A stretch of DNA of 64,000 nt from Terribacillus sp. DMT04. GTDB lineage: Bacteria; Bacillota; Bacilli; Bacillales; Amphibacillaceae. Where the stretch lies: the NCBI RefSeq assembly GCF_019056395.1, contig NZ_CP077639.1, positions 1,490,001-1,554,000 on the forward strand. The letters are read 5' to 3'. The notes under the pieces are model-generated. The model was not told the origin of the DNA and made no database searches. It was given only the letters and a program-made list of their open reading frames with translations. Numbering within the stretch: position 1 is the stretch's first letter; the number at the start of each line of letters is the position of its first letter. This document shows, piece by piece, positions 55,280 through 63,968 of the stretch. The translations under genes and the position numbers were made by a program.

Positions 55280-56491
55280 ATGAAAGTGTTAGTACAGAAG
55301 TTTGGCGGTACGTCGGTTCGAGATAATCAGGCGGAGGCCATTCAGCATATTGAATCCGCGGTTCAGCAAGGTAATAAAGTAGTAGTTGTTGTATCAGCTA
55401 TCGGTAGATATCCCGATCCGTATGCAACAGATTCCTTGCTGGGATTAGTCGGGCTGCCGGGAGAGACACATATATCAAAACGGGAGAAGGACTTGCTGCT
55501 TTCGTGCGGTGAGGTTATTTCGTCCGTTGTCTTCTCCAATGCACTGAATGCAAAAGGTATTCGTGCCGCTGCCTTGACTGGTTCTCAAGCTGGCTTCATT
55601 ACAAATGAAGAGTTTACAGCTGCAAAAATAAAAGAAATGCGTGTCGATAGAGTGTGGAAGGAACTAGAAACACATGATGTTATCGTTGTAGCTGGCTTCC
55701 AAGGAATGACCGAAAACGGAGAGATTACAACGATAGGCCGAGGCGGCAGTGATACATCAGCTGCGGCCCTCGGTGCTGCTTTGCAGGCGGAATTTGTCGA
55801 TATTTTTACCGATGTAGAAGGCATTATGACTGCCGACCCTCGAGTAGTGGAAGAAGCCCGAAAACTTGATGTGATAACGTATTCGGAGATATGTAATTTA
55901 GCTTATCAAGGAGCTAAAGTAGTTCATCCGCGAGCTGTGGAAATAGCTATGCAGGCTAAGGTGCCGATGCGTGTCCGTTCAACCGGATCACTTTCAGAAG
56001 GTACACTCGTCACATCGTCACGAACTGAATTTGCCGGTAAGGATATTCCTGATCGTTTAATTACAGGTATTGCACATCTTGCAGGCGTATCGCAAATAAA
56101 AATTGAAACTGATACGGAAGCTTACAAGATTCAATCCCGTGTATTTAAAGCGATGGCCGAAGCAGGTATTTCGGTAGACTTTATTAACATTTCACCGAAT
56201 GGTATTGTGTACACGATTGCGGCAGAGCAAGTAAATTTGGCGCAGGATATCTTACACAAGCTTGATCTGAAACCGCAAGTTATCAATAACTGTGCGAAGG
56301 TTTCTCTTGTTGGTGCAGGTATGACAGGCATACCTGGTGTTACGGCTAAGATTGTTCACACATTGACAGATAAAGAAATAGATATTCTGCAATCCGCGGA
56401 TAGCCACACTACCATTTGGGTATTGATTAAGGAGAAAGATTTAGTGACGGCAGTGAATGCGCTTCATGCGACATTTGAACTTAGTCTCTAA
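55280..56491 (+). CDS. dapG: Aspartokinase I (DapG)
   Basis: 403-residue monofunctional aspartokinase, first step of the aspartate pathway. KFGGTSVRDNQ at the N-terminus and the central TTIGRGGSDTSAAALGAAL are the kinase motifs; two ACT regulatory domains fill residues 255-400. In B. subtilis DapG is inhibited by meso-diaminopimelate; I infer the same from its place beside asd and dapA. Translation of a separate beta subunit from an internal start, as for LysC, is not evident. Confidence 0.95.
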   Translation: MKVLVQKFGGTSVRDNQAEAIQHIESAVQQGNKVVVVVSAIGRYPDPYATDSLLGLVGLPGETHISKREKDLLLSCGEVISSVVFSNALNAKGIRAAALTGSQAGFITNEEFTAAKIKEMRVDRVWKELETHDVIVVAGFQGMTENGEITTIGRGGSDTSAAALGAALQAEFVDIFTDVEGIMTADPRVVEEARKLDVITYSEICNLAYQGAKVVHPRAVEIAMQAKVPMRVRSTGSLSEGTLVTSSRTEFAGKDIPDRLITGIAHLAGVSQIKIETDTEAYKIQSRVFKAMAEAGISVDFINISPNGIVYTIAAEQVNLAQDILHKLDLKPQVINNCAKVSLVGAGMTGIPGVTAKIVHTLTDKEIDILQSADSHTTIWVLIKEKDLVTAVNALHATFELSL

Positions 56492-56526
56492 ATCAGATAA
56501 TGTGTTGAAGGCAGGGGAGTTTTACG

Positions 56527-57390
56527 ATGAAATTCGGTAACATTATTACAGCAATGGTAACGCCATTCGACAGTCATGGGAAGATCGATTATAATGCGAC
56601 TTCCCAGCTGCTTGAGTATTTAATAAATAATGGAACGGACGCTGTTGTCGTCGCTGGAACAACAGGAGAGTCACCAACGCTTTCTCATGAAGAAAAGCTT
56701 GATTTGTTCCGTCATACAGTGAAGACAGTTAATGGCCGTATTCCCATCATAGCTGGTACGGGAAGCAATAATACAGAAGCCAGCATTACACTGACGCAGG
56801 AAGCAGAAAAAATCGGAGTTGACGCTGCTTTAATTGTTGCGCCTTATTATAACAAGCCTAACCAGCGCGGATTGTACGCGCATTTTGAGGCAGTGGCGAA
56901 CAGCACCAAGCTGCCAATTATGCTTTATAATATTCCGGGACGTTCGGTTATTACAATTGACCCAGAAACAATCATTCAATTGGCAATGATTCCTAATATT
57001 GTTTCGGTAAAAGAATCCAGTGGTGATTTAGCAGCAATGACGAAGGTTATTAGCGGCACTCCAGCTGATTTTAGTCTTTATAGCGGTGATGATGATCTAA
57101 CACTGCCTGTCGCTGCAATCGGCGGTGACGGCATCGTATCAGTGTCTTCTCACATAATCGGGAATGAGATGCAAGCGATGCTGCAGGCGCATAAAGCTGG
57201 CAATGTAGCAGAAGCTGCTCGCATTCATCAAGAGATTCTTCCAGTTATGCAGGGGATGTTCCAAGCACCAAGTCCGACACCTGTGAAAGAAGCGCTAAAT
57301 CAAAAAGGTATTGCAGTCGGCGGTGTTCGTCTGCCATTGGTCGAGCTGACCGAAGAGGAAAAGCAAAGCGTCGCTAGTCTCTTGAAATAA
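56527..57390 (+). CDS. dapA: 4-Hydroxy-tetrahydrodipicolinate synthase
   Basis: 287-residue aldolase condensing pyruvate with aspartate semialdehyde. The Schiff-base lysine is K162 in VSVKESSGD. Y134 in MLYNIPGRS and the GTTGE loop at 44-48 complete the active site. The product feeds both cell-wall diaminopimelate and spore dipicolinate (dpaAB upstream). Followed by a strong hairpin; rnjB, present here in B. subtilis, is missing. Confidence 0.97.
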   Translation: MKFGNIITAMVTPFDSHGKIDYNATSQLLEYLINNGTDAVVVAGTTGESPTLSHEEKLDLFRHTVKTVNGRIPIIAGTGSNNTEASITLTQEAEKIGVDAALIVAPYYNKPNQRGLYAHFEAVANSTKLPIMLYNIPGRSVITIDPETIIQLAMIPNIVSVKESSGDLAAMTKVISGTPADFSLYSGDDDLTLPVAAIGGDGIVSVSSHIIGNEMQAMLQAHKAGNVAEAARIHQEILPVMQGMFQAPSPTPVKEALNQKGIAVGGVRLPLVELTEEEKQSVASLLK

Positions 57391-57411
57391 GCATCAAAAA
57401 AAGAGCAAATC

Positions 57412-57471
57412 AAAAATCCAAACGATGATGGACTTTCTTGAAAGAGAATGTCGTCTTTGTTTGGATTTTTT
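57412..57471 (+). terminator. Long hairpin terminator after dapA
   Basis: AATCCAAAC (57415-57423) pairs with GTTTGGATT (57459-57467); inner GATGAT can pair with GTCGTC by wobbles. T run to 57471. The outer arms are identical to the hairpin at 52385-52445. Confidence 0.85.
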
Positions 57472-57517
57472 ATTGCATGAAGTCTGTAAAAAACACAGCA
57501 CTTGCTCCTTCTTCAGA

Positions 57518-57547
57518 TGTATGCTGTTCCTTCAGCTGTCCATACTA
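57518..57547 (+). promoter_or_regulatory. Candidate SigG promoter for tepA
   Basis: TGTATG (57518-57523) and CATACTA (57541-57547) are 17 bases apart and fit the SigG pattern (GHATR, then CATnnTA). In B. subtilis the ClpP-like TepA is made in the forespore under SigG. The -10 lies in one arm of a small inverted repeat, CCATACT/AGTATGG (57540-57546 and 57554-57560). Confidence 0.55.
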
Positions 57548-57575
57548 AAAGCAAGTATGGAAAGGAGTTACGAAA

Positions 57576-58307
57576 ATGGCAAAGGAACGTAATGATAAAC
57601 AAGAAAACGAAAACGAGGAATCTGGCGGGAAATCCATTATTGAGAAGATACAGCAGCTTGGCCAGACTTCCGTAGCGCAAGCACCTGATTCCCGTATCCA
57701 TGTTCTATCCATTATCGGGCAAATTGAAGGACATATGCAGCTGCCGCCTCAAAATAAAACAACAAAATATGAGCATGTTATCCCACAATTGATTGCAATA
57801 GAGCAAAATCCGAAAATCGAGGGCCTCATTGTTTTGATGAATACGGTTGGCGGCGATGTAGAGGCCGGACTTGCGATATCTGAGATGATTTCATCGTTAT
57901 CCAAGCCTTCTGTTTCCATCGTCCTTGGTGGCGGGCATTCAATTGGTGCGCCAATCGCTGTAAGTACGGATTACAGCTTTATTGTACCGACTGCGACTAT
58001 GACCATTCATCCAATACGTCTTACCGGCCTTGTGATTGGGGTTCCTCAAACCTTTGAATACTTGGATAAAATGCAAGATCGTGTCATCAGTTTCGTAACG
58101 TCTCACTCTTCTATCACCGAAGATAAGTTTAAAGAGCTTATGTTTGCAAAAGGAAATCTAACACGTGACATTGGGACTAATGTCATCGGAACAGATGCAG
58201 TCTCTTATGGATTAATCCATGAAGTTGGCGGTGTCGCGCATGCTATGCGCAAGCTGACTGAATTGATGGACGAGTATAAATCCGATCAACACGGTGAATT
58301 GCAATGA
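57576..58307 (+). CDS. tepA: ClpP-like serine protease TepA
   Basis: 243-residue ClpP-fold protease (old name YmfB). The nucleophile is S122 in [11 protein letters not shown] and the His is H145 in TMTIHPIRL; the oxyanion-hole glycines are in [12 protein letters not shown]. The charged N-terminus (1-20) is variable. In B. subtilis it was first reported as a translocation enhancer and later as a forespore protease helping to degrade small acid-soluble proteins in outgrowth. It overlaps ylzJ by 4 bases. Confidence 0.95.
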   Translation: MAKERNDKQENENEESGGKSIIEKIQQLGQTSVAQAPDSRIHVLSIIGQIEGHMQLPPQNKTTKYEHVIPQLIAIEQNPKIEGLIVLMNTVGGDVEAGLAISEMISSLSKPSVSIVLGGGHSIGAPIAVSTDYSFIVPTATMTIHPIRLTGLVIGVPQTFEYLDKMQDRVISFVTSHSSITEDKFKELMFAKGNLTRDIGTNVIGTDAVSYGLIHEVGGVAHAMRKLTELMDEYKSDQHGELQ

Positions 58308-58513
58308 TTCTGTATACCCCACTTGCAGCAGAAGATATTTTTCCGCCGGAATCGAATCAATTTACCGATTATCAAATTATGGAATATCGCGGCAGAACCG
58401 TTCATGCAGAGCATATGGGAAATGGTACATACCGTGTGCATCAGCTGTTGTCGACAGATCCAGCTCATTTCCTGGATGAAAGCTGTTCTCCAGGGAAAAT
58501 ATTCTCCTTGTAA
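58304..58513 (+). CDS. ylzJ: YlzJ-like protein
   Basis: 69-residue protein of unknown function, the size of B. subtilis YlzJ. It starts [16 protein letters not shown] and has [19 protein letters not shown] near the C-terminus, the conserved block of the family. It overlaps tepA by 4 bases, indicating coupled translation and shared expression, probably in sporulation. It precedes spoIIIE as in other Bacillaceae. Confidence 0.9.
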   Translation: MILYTPLAAEDIFPPESNQFTDYQIMEYRGRTVHAEHMGNGTYRVHQLLSTDPAHFLDESCSPGKIFSL

Positions 58514-58526
58514 ATGAATACGTACG

Positions 58527-58554
58527 TTCGCACTTTTGCTGCCTATGTTATACT
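58527..58554 (+). promoter_or_regulatory. Extended -10 promoter upstream of spoIIIE
   Basis: TTCGCA (58527-58532) and TATACT (58549-58554) are 16 bases apart, with TGT directly before the -10. Transcription would begin near 58561, upstream of the hairpin at 58583-58614. Confidence 0.5.
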
Positions 58555-58582
58555 AAATAAGGCGGCAGAGGACGTAAAGAGA

Positions 58583-58614
58583 GAAAACCCTTGCCTTTGG
58601 CAGGGGTTTTCTTT
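58583..58614 (+). terminator. Terminator-like hairpin in the spoIIIE leader
   Basis: GAAAACCCTTGCC (58583-58595) pairs with GGCAGGGGTTTTC (58599-58611) with one wobble and a 3-base loop, followed by TTTC. It may end tepA-ylzJ mRNA, or attenuate spoIIIE, since a promoter lies upstream of it. Confidence 0.75.
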
Positions 58615-58662
58615 CCATCTAAAGAAATACATAAGCAATGCAAAACAAGGAGATTCGCTATT

Positions 58663-60993
58663 ATGGCAAAACGAAAAACAAAAAAACGACAAACCAAATT
58701 TAAACATGTCATGAGCTTTGAAGTTATCGGCCTGTTATTAATATTTCTTGCTGTCTTTGGCAGCGGAGCTGGAGCAATCAGTGACGGTGCAATTCCGAAT
58801 GCGCTTGAACATTTGTTCCGCTTTTTCTTCGGAAGCTGGTATTTCCTGCTGGCTGTCTTTATGGGGGCTGTTGGTCTCTATTTAATGGCCAAATGCCAAA
58901 AGCCGAATTTGTTCCACAAAAAACTGATTGGCTTGTATGCAGTAACTGCGGGAGTATTACTGTTTACCCATATCCAAGCATTTGAGGACAAATTGAGCCA
59001 AGTGGCACAGCCATCTATTATTAAAACGAGCTGGGATTATTATTTAGCTTACATTCAAGACGCCTTAAATCCTTCGGCGCTCGGCGGAGGGATGATTGGC
59101 GCTGTTCTGTTCGCTTTGTGCTATTATCTGTTCTCCTCAACAGGAGCAAAAATCGTCGCATTCTTTCTCGTATTGATTGGTATTTTAATTTTAAGTAATA
59201 CCTCTCTTTCCACTCTTGTTCAAAAACTTGTACTGCTCGTGAGAAAGGGAGCCAATGCGTCATCAGATAAGATGAAAGACAAGTTGTCAGAAAGCAAGGA
59301 GAGAAAACGATCAGATCGACCAAGAAAGAAACCGAAGCCAAGGTCAGAGAAACAGCAGGTTATGCATGCAGAGAAAGAAGAAGCTGCAGAGATGACAGAA
59401 GCAGAATCAAGTCCTGTACACGAGGAGCCGATTATTCAGGATTTCACGAATATCGCTTATGCGGAACCAGAGCAGCCTGAGATTATTGAGCCAAAAGAAG
59501 AGCCGCAGAAGAGCAGGGAAGAGATACCGGCGGAAAAAGAGGCACTGCCAGCTTCGGAGCTGGAAAACCGCGATTATCAGCTGCCAAGTATGACGTTGCT
59601 GAAACAGCCAAAGAAAAACAGTCAAAAGCAAGAGCGAACACAAATCCAAGCAGTCGCAAGAAAGCTTGAACAAACATTCCAAAGTTTTGGCGTGAAAGCG
59701 AAAGTGAGCAAAGTGCATGTCGGACCGGCTGTAACGAAATACGAGGTATATCCAGATACAGGAGTTAAGGTAAGTAAGATTGTGAATCTGCATGATGACC
59801 TTGCCTTGGCGCTGGCAGCTAAGGATATCCGAATTGAAGCGCCGATACCAGGTAAATCTGCTGTTGGAATTGAAGTGCCCAATAAAGAAGTAGCAAGTGT
59901 GTCGCTTCGAGAGGTGCTCGATAACAGCCAGATGAAGAATGGAGGCAAGCTGAGTTTCGCACTTGGGCGGGATATTTCTGGAGAATCGATTGTAGCCGAA
60001 TTGAATAAAATGCCCCACCTGCTCGTAGCTGGTGCTACAGGAAGCGGTAAGAGTGTGTGTATCAACGGGATAATTACGAGTATTTTAATGCGAGCAAAGC
60101 CGCACGAAGTAAAAATGATGATGATTGACCCGAAAAAAGTAGAATTGAATGTATACAACGGAATTCCGCATTTGCTTACACCAGTTGTGACAGATCCGAA
60201 AAAAGCTTCCAGAGCATTAAAAAAGGTAGTAGCAGAGATGGAACGCCGTTATGATCTGTTTTCCGATTCGAGCACGCGTAATATTGAAGGGTACAATACG
60301 TATATTAAAAAACAAAACGAACAAAACGAAGAGGAGCAGCCGTTCCTGCCATACATTGTTGTACTTGTAGATGAGCTTGCTGATTTAATGATGGTTGCAT
60401 CAAGTGAAGTGGAGGATGCAATTACAAGATTAGCGCAGATGGCTCGTGCAGCTGGAATTCACTTAATTATTGCGACACAGCGTCCATCTGTAGATGTTAT
60501 TACAGGCGTAATTAAAGCTAACATTCCATCTCGTATTGCCTTCAGCGTAAGTTCTCAGATAGATTCCCGCACCATCCTGGACAGCGGAGGAGCAGAAAAA
60601 CTGCTGGGACGCGGCGATATGCTGTTTATCCCGGTTGGGTCATCTAAGCCAACGCGTATTCAAGGGGCTTTCCTTTCTGATGATGAAGTGGAAGGTATTG
60701 TAAATCATTGTATTGAACAGCAAAAAGCACAATACCAGACAGATATGATTCCAGATGAAGAAACAGAAGTGCAGGCTGAAGTAGAAGATGAACTCTACCA
60801 TGATGCAGTCTTTCTGGTGACGGATATGCAAAGTGCCAGTGTATCCATGCTGCAGCGCAGGTTCCGGGTAGGTTATACGAGAGCTGCACGTTTAATTGAT
60901 GCGATGGAAGAGCGGGGAGTTGTAGGACCTTATGAGGGCAGCAAGCCGCGGCAAGTACTCGTTTCCAAGACGGCTGAGGACAAACTATCGTAG
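58663..60993 (+). CDS. spoIIIE: DNA translocase SpoIIIE (FtsK family)
   Basis: 776-residue septal DNA pump that moves the chromosome into the forespore and clears DNA from division septa. Several transmembrane helices in the first ~185 residues are followed by a charged Glu/Pro/Lys-rich linker (about 190-325), the motor with Walker A GATGSGKS at 457-464 and Walker [13 protein letters not shown], and a C-terminal gamma winged-helix (about 705-776) that reads orientation sequences. ATG 58663 follows AAGGAGA; upstream in-frame codons fall in the leader hairpin. Length is close to B. subtilis (787). Confidence 0.97.
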   Translation: MAKRKTKKRQTKFKHVMSFEVIGLLLIFLAVFGSGAGAISDGAIPNALEHLFRFFFGSWYFLLAVFMGAVGLYLMAKCQKPNLFHKKLIGLYAVTAGVLLFTHIQAFEDKLSQVAQPSIIKTSWDYYLAYIQDALNPSALGGGMIGAVLFALCYYLFSSTGAKIVAFFLVLIGILILSNTSLSTLVQKLVLLVRKGANASSDKMKDKLSESKERKRSDRPRKKPKPRSEKQQVMHAEKEEAAEMTEAESSPVHEEPIIQDFTNIAYAEPEQPEIIEPKEEPQKSREEIPAEKEALPASELENRDYQLPSMTLLKQPKKNSQKQERTQIQAVARKLEQTFQSFGVKAKVSKVHVGPAVTKYEVYPDTGVKVSKIVNLHDDLALALAAKDIRIEAPIPGKSAVGIEVPNKEVASVSLREVLDNSQMKNGGKLSFALGRDISGESIVAELNKMPHLLVAGATGSGKSVCINGIITSILMRAKPHEVKMMMIDPKKVELNVYNGIPHLLTPVVTDPKKASRALKKVVAEMERRYDLFSDSSTRNIEGYNTYIKKQNEQNEEEQPFLPYIVVLVDELADLMMVASSEVEDAITRLAQMARAAGIHLIIATQRPSVDVITGVIKANIPSRIAFSVSSQIDSRTILDSGGAEKLLGRGDMLFIPVGSSKPTRIQGAFLSDDEVEGIVNHCIEQQKAQYQTDMIPDEETEVQAEVEDELYHDAVFLVTDMQSASVSMLQRRFRVGYTRAARLIDAMEERGVVGPYEGSKPRQVLVSKTAEDKLS

Positions 60994-61041
60994 GGCATAA
61001 TTCGGTAATGTGCGACAAAAAAGCGATGAAATAAGTGAAAT

Positions 61042-61066
61042 AAAACGAAAATATTCGTATTTTTTG
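61042..61066 (+). terminator. Weak hairpin with T run after spoIIIE
   Basis: ACGAA (61045-61049) pairs with TTCGT (61054-61058), followed by ATTTTTTG. The stem is only 5 bp, so it is a weak terminator candidate or an operator-like palindrome. The gap 60994-61209 (216 bases) otherwise holds only the promoter and CodY-like site. Confidence 0.3.
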
Positions 61067-61079
61067 TAAAACAAGTGTT

Positions 61080-61094
61080 TATTTTCTGTAAAAA
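61080..61094 (+). promoter_or_regulatory. CodY-box-like sequence
   Basis: TATTTTCTGTAAAAA matches the CodY consensus AATTTTCWGAAAATT at 11 of 15 positions. It overlaps the -35 area of the promoter for the BMP lipoprotein gene, a repressing position. Prediction only. Confidence 0.35.
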
Positions 61095-61097
61095 AGA

Positions 61098-61106
61098 TGA
61101 TATATT
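61098..61106 (+). promoter_or_regulatory. Extended -10 promoter for the BMP transporter operon
   Basis: TGA precedes TATATT (61101-61106); TTTATT at 61078-61083 is a poor -35 at 17 bases. The leader would be about 100 bases long; I see no riboswitch in it. Confidence 0.5.
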
Positions 61107-61209
61107 ATGTTTCGAGTGGAGCAGATGTAGTAATTATGTACTAATTATTTACTCATGTTTAATCCTGGCTTCTGCTTAATTATCAATCTATCATTTGGGG
61201 GTTTCTATC

Positions 61210-62286
61210 TTGAAAATGCGTCGTTATGCAGTACTTTTAGGTTTGCTACTTGTCGTAGGCGTTGTTCTTAGCGCTTGCGGTTCTGGCGGCAGCTCAGAGC
61301 AAGGCGGAAGCGATAACAGCTTCAAAACAGCAATGGTTACAGACACTGGCGGTATTGATGATAAATCATTTAACCAGTCCGCTTGGGAAGGTCTTACGCA
61401 ATTTGGTGAAGACAACAGCCTAAAAGAAGATGCAGGTTATTCTTACTTGCAGTCAAACAGTGCATCTGATTATGTGACAAACTTAAATCGCCTTGTGCAA
61501 TCGAACACGAATCTGATTTTCGGAATTGGATTCAAACTTGCCGAGGATATTGGTACAGTCGCTGATCAGCATAAAGATACGCATTTTGCCATCGTCGATT
61601 CAGTCGTAGATAAAGAGAATGTAGCAAGCATCGTGTTCGAAGAGCAGCAAGGTTCTTTCCTTGCCGGTGTAGCTGCAGCGATGAAGTCCGAATCTGGTAA
61701 AATCGGCTTCGTTGGCGGAGAAGAAAGTGAATTGATCAAGAAGTTTGAAGCAGGATATGTTGCTGGTGCGAAATCAGTTAACAAAGATATTGAAGTGGAT
61801 GTACAGTATGCTGGGTCCTTCGGTGCACCTGATAAAGGGAAATTGATTGCATCCAACATGTACAATTCCGGCGTAGATGTAATCTACCATTCTGCTGGCG
61901 GTACAGGTAATGGTGTATTCGCACAAGCAAAAGATTTGAAAAACAATGATCCAGAAGGAAACTACTGGGTAATCGGTGTTGACCGTGACCAGTATGAAGA
62001 AGGCCAAATTGGAGATAACAACGTGACGTTGACTAGCATGCTGAAAGCTGTTGATGTAGCGGTTGCTGATATTGCGCAGCAGTCCAAGGACGGCGAATTC
62101 CCTGGAGGAGAAATCGTTTCTTATGGTTTGAAAGATGATGGAATCAATATTGCAGAAACAAATAAAGATGCATATACAGAGGACATCAAGACAGCTGTAA
62201 ACGAATGGAAGCAAAAGATCGTCGGTGGCGATGTAACTGCTCCTTCTACAGATGCCGAACTACAAGAATACCTAGATTCTCTATAA
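61210..62286 (+). CDS. BMP-family substrate-binding lipoprotein (nucleoside ABC importer)
   Basis: 358-residue lipoprotein of the basic membrane protein/PnrA family. Signal peptide with lipobox LSAC, lipid-modified C23. The mature part begins with a Gly/Ser linker, then MVTDTGGIDDKSFNQSAWEG, the family's nucleoside-binding segment. Relatives bind purine nucleosides (B. subtilis NupN/YufN, Treponema PnrA), and the neighbours encode the matching ATPase and permease. TTG 61210 was chosen from spacing to GGGGG at 61197-61201; TTG 61195 and ATG 61216 are alternatives. The substrate is inferred. Confidence 0.9.
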   Translation: MKMRRYAVLLGLLLVVGVVLSACGSGGSSEQGGSDNSFKTAMVTDTGGIDDKSFNQSAWEGLTQFGEDNSLKEDAGYSYLQSNSASDYVTNLNRLVQSNTNLIFGIGFKLAEDIGTVADQHKDTHFAIVDSVVDKENVASIVFEEQQGSFLAGVAAAMKSESGKIGFVGGEESELIKKFEAGYVAGAKSVNKDIEVDVQYAGSFGAPDKGKLIASNMYNSGVDVIYHSAGGTGNGVFAQAKDLKNNDPEGNYWVIGVDRDQYEEGQIGDNNVTLTSMLKAVDVAVADIAQQSKDGEFPGGEIVSYGLKDDGINIAETNKDAYTEDIKTAVNEWKQKIVGGDVTAPSTDAELQEYLDSL

Positions 62287-62292
62287 AACCAG

Positions 62293-62320
62293 AAGGGCTA
62301 GAGTGTTTACTCTAGCCCTT
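62293..62320 (+). repeat. Perfect 12-bp hairpin between lipoprotein and ATPase genes
   Basis: AAGGGCTAGAGT (62293-62304) and ACTCTAGCCCTT (62309-62320) pair perfectly around GTTT. The following TATAAAAAAT is not a T run. It probably stabilises or partly terminates the message, giving more binding protein than ATPase. The gap to the ATPase gene is about 150 bases. Confidence 0.7.
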
Positions 62321-62435
62321 TATAAAAAATCTTCAACTGAAGCGTCTCTTAACAAGACAATTCCCCGCTTCATTTGACGATTTTTTTTTGAAGAAAATCA
62401 AAGAAAGTTCGTAATTCCGTGAAGGAGTGTAAAAT

Positions 62436-63968
62436 ATGGAGAATTATGTAATCGAAATGCTAAACATTCGTAAAGAATTTCCCGGAATTGTCGCCAATGA
62501 CAACATCACGCTTCAAGTGAAAAAAGGAGAAATCCATGCGCTGCTAGGTGAGAATGGCGCTGGTAAATCTACCTTGATGAATGTTCTTTTCGGTCTGTAC
62601 CAGCCGGAAAAGGGAGAAATCCGCGTAGACGGCAAGCAAGTAGAAATCAATGATCCGAATGTTGCCAACCGATTGGGTATCGGAATGGTTCATCAGCACT
62701 TTATGCTGATCGACACCTTTACGGTCGCGCAAAATATCGTACTGGGCAGCGAGCCGAAAAAAGGCTTGAAAATTGATATGAAGAAAGCAGTCCGCGAAGT
62801 GCAGGAGCTTTCTGACCGTTACGGACTGCAAGTAGATGCTGCCGCCAAGATTAGCGATATTTCGGTAGGCATGCAGCAGCGTGTTGAAATATTAAAAACG
62901 TTGTATCGCGGAGCAAATGTTGTCATTTTGGATGAGCCGACAGCTGTGCTCACGCCGCAGGAAATCAAGGAGCTTATTGTCATTTTGCGTACTTTGGTCA
63001 AAGAAGGAAAATCTATCATCTTGATTACACATAAGCTGAAAGAGATTATGGAAGTATGTGACCGCTGCACAGTCATTCGCAAAGGACAAGGAATCGGAAC
63101 AGTGGAAGTTTCTGAAACAAATCCAAATGACCTAGCTTCCTTGATGGTCGGACGAGAGATTCATTTCTCAACCGATAAGAAAGCAGCTGAGCCAAAAGAG
63201 ACCATTCTGTCTATAGAAGGGTTGACTGTGCAGGATTCCCGTCATGTTGACATGGTAAAAGCGCTGGACCTGGACATTCGTGCAGGCGAAATTGTCGGAA
63301 TTGCCGGAGTAGACGGAAATGGGCAAACAGAATTAATTGAAGCAATTACTGGTCTGCGGAAGAAATCTGCCGGCAAAGTAACATTGAAAAATCAAGATAT
63401 TACAAATATGCCTGTTCGCGCTATAACCGAAAGCGGTGTTGGTCATATTCCGCAGGACCGTCACAAGCTTGGTTTGGTTCTAGACTTTTCGGTCGGTGAG
63501 AACATCGTTTTGCAAACTTATTACCAAAAACCATATGCAAAAGGCGGCATCCTTTCCTTTAAGCGCATTTTTGATAAAGCTAAAGCTCTGATTGAAGAGT
63601 ATGACGTACGCACACCAAGTCATCTTACGAAAGCGCGTGCCTTATCCGGAGGGAATCAGCAAAAGGCTATTATCGGCCGGGAAATTGACCGTAATCCGGA
63701 TTTGTTAATTGCGGCACAGCCAACACGAGGACTTGATGTAGGGGCAATAGAATTTATTCATAAACGCCTGATTGAACAGCGTGACCAAGGAAAAGCTGTT
63801 TTGCTTGTATCCTTCGAGTTAGATGAAATCTTAAACGTAAGTGACCGAATCGCTGTCATGTTCGATGGCAAAATCATCGCAACAGTGGATCCAAAGGAAA
63901 CAAATGAACAGGAGCTCGGATTACTGATGGCAGGTTCGAAGCTTGAGAAAGAAGGGGCGCACAACTAA
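62436..63968 (+). CDS. Tandem ABC ATPase of a nucleoside/sugar-type importer
   Basis: 510-residue ATPase with two ABC domains. The first has Walker A GENGAGKST (38-46), signature SVGMQQRVEIL and Walker B VVILDEPTAVLTP. The second has a degenerate P-loop (AGVDGNGQTEL) and signature LSGGNQQKAIIGREI, as usual in the sugar/nucleoside CUT2-like family. B. subtilis NupO is the likely counterpart. It follows the BMP lipoprotein gene and overlaps the next start codon. Ribosome site AAGGAG upstream. Confidence 0.93.
   Translation: MENYVIEMLNIRKEFPGIVANDNITLQVKKGEIHALLGENGAGKSTLMNVLFGLYQPEKGEIRVDGKQVEINDPNVANRLGIGMVHQHFMLIDTFTVAQNIVLGSEPKKGLKIDMKKAVREVQELSDRYGLQVDAAAKISDISVGMQQRVEILKTLYRGANVVILDEPTAVLTPQEIKELIVILRTLVKEGKSIILITHKLKEIMEVCDRCTVIRKGQGIGTVEVSETNPNDLASLMVGREIHFSTDKKAAEPKETILSIEGLTVQDSRHVDMVKALDLDIRAGEIVGIAGVDGNGQTELIEAITGLRKKSAGKVTLKNQDITNMPVRAITESGVGHIPQDRHKLGLVLDFSVGENIVLQTYYQKPYAKGGILSFKRIFDKAKALIEEYDVRTPSHLTKARALSGGNQQKAIIGREIDRNPDLLIAAQPTRGLDVGAIEFIHKRLIEQRDQGKAVLLVSFELDEILNVSDRIAVMFDGKIIATVDPKETNEQELGLLMAGSKLEKEGAHN

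Noticed and set aside
60994-61209. Purine riboswitch or PurR box before the BMP lipoprotein gene
   Set aside because: The conserved core loops of the purine riboswitch are absent, and the CGAA/TTCG palindrome lacks the spacing of paired PurBoxes.
411-63964. Many open frames on the minus strand or in other + frames
   Set aside because: All overlap well-identified genes on the + strand, lack ribosome sites and recognisable families, and reflect codon bias of the true genes.
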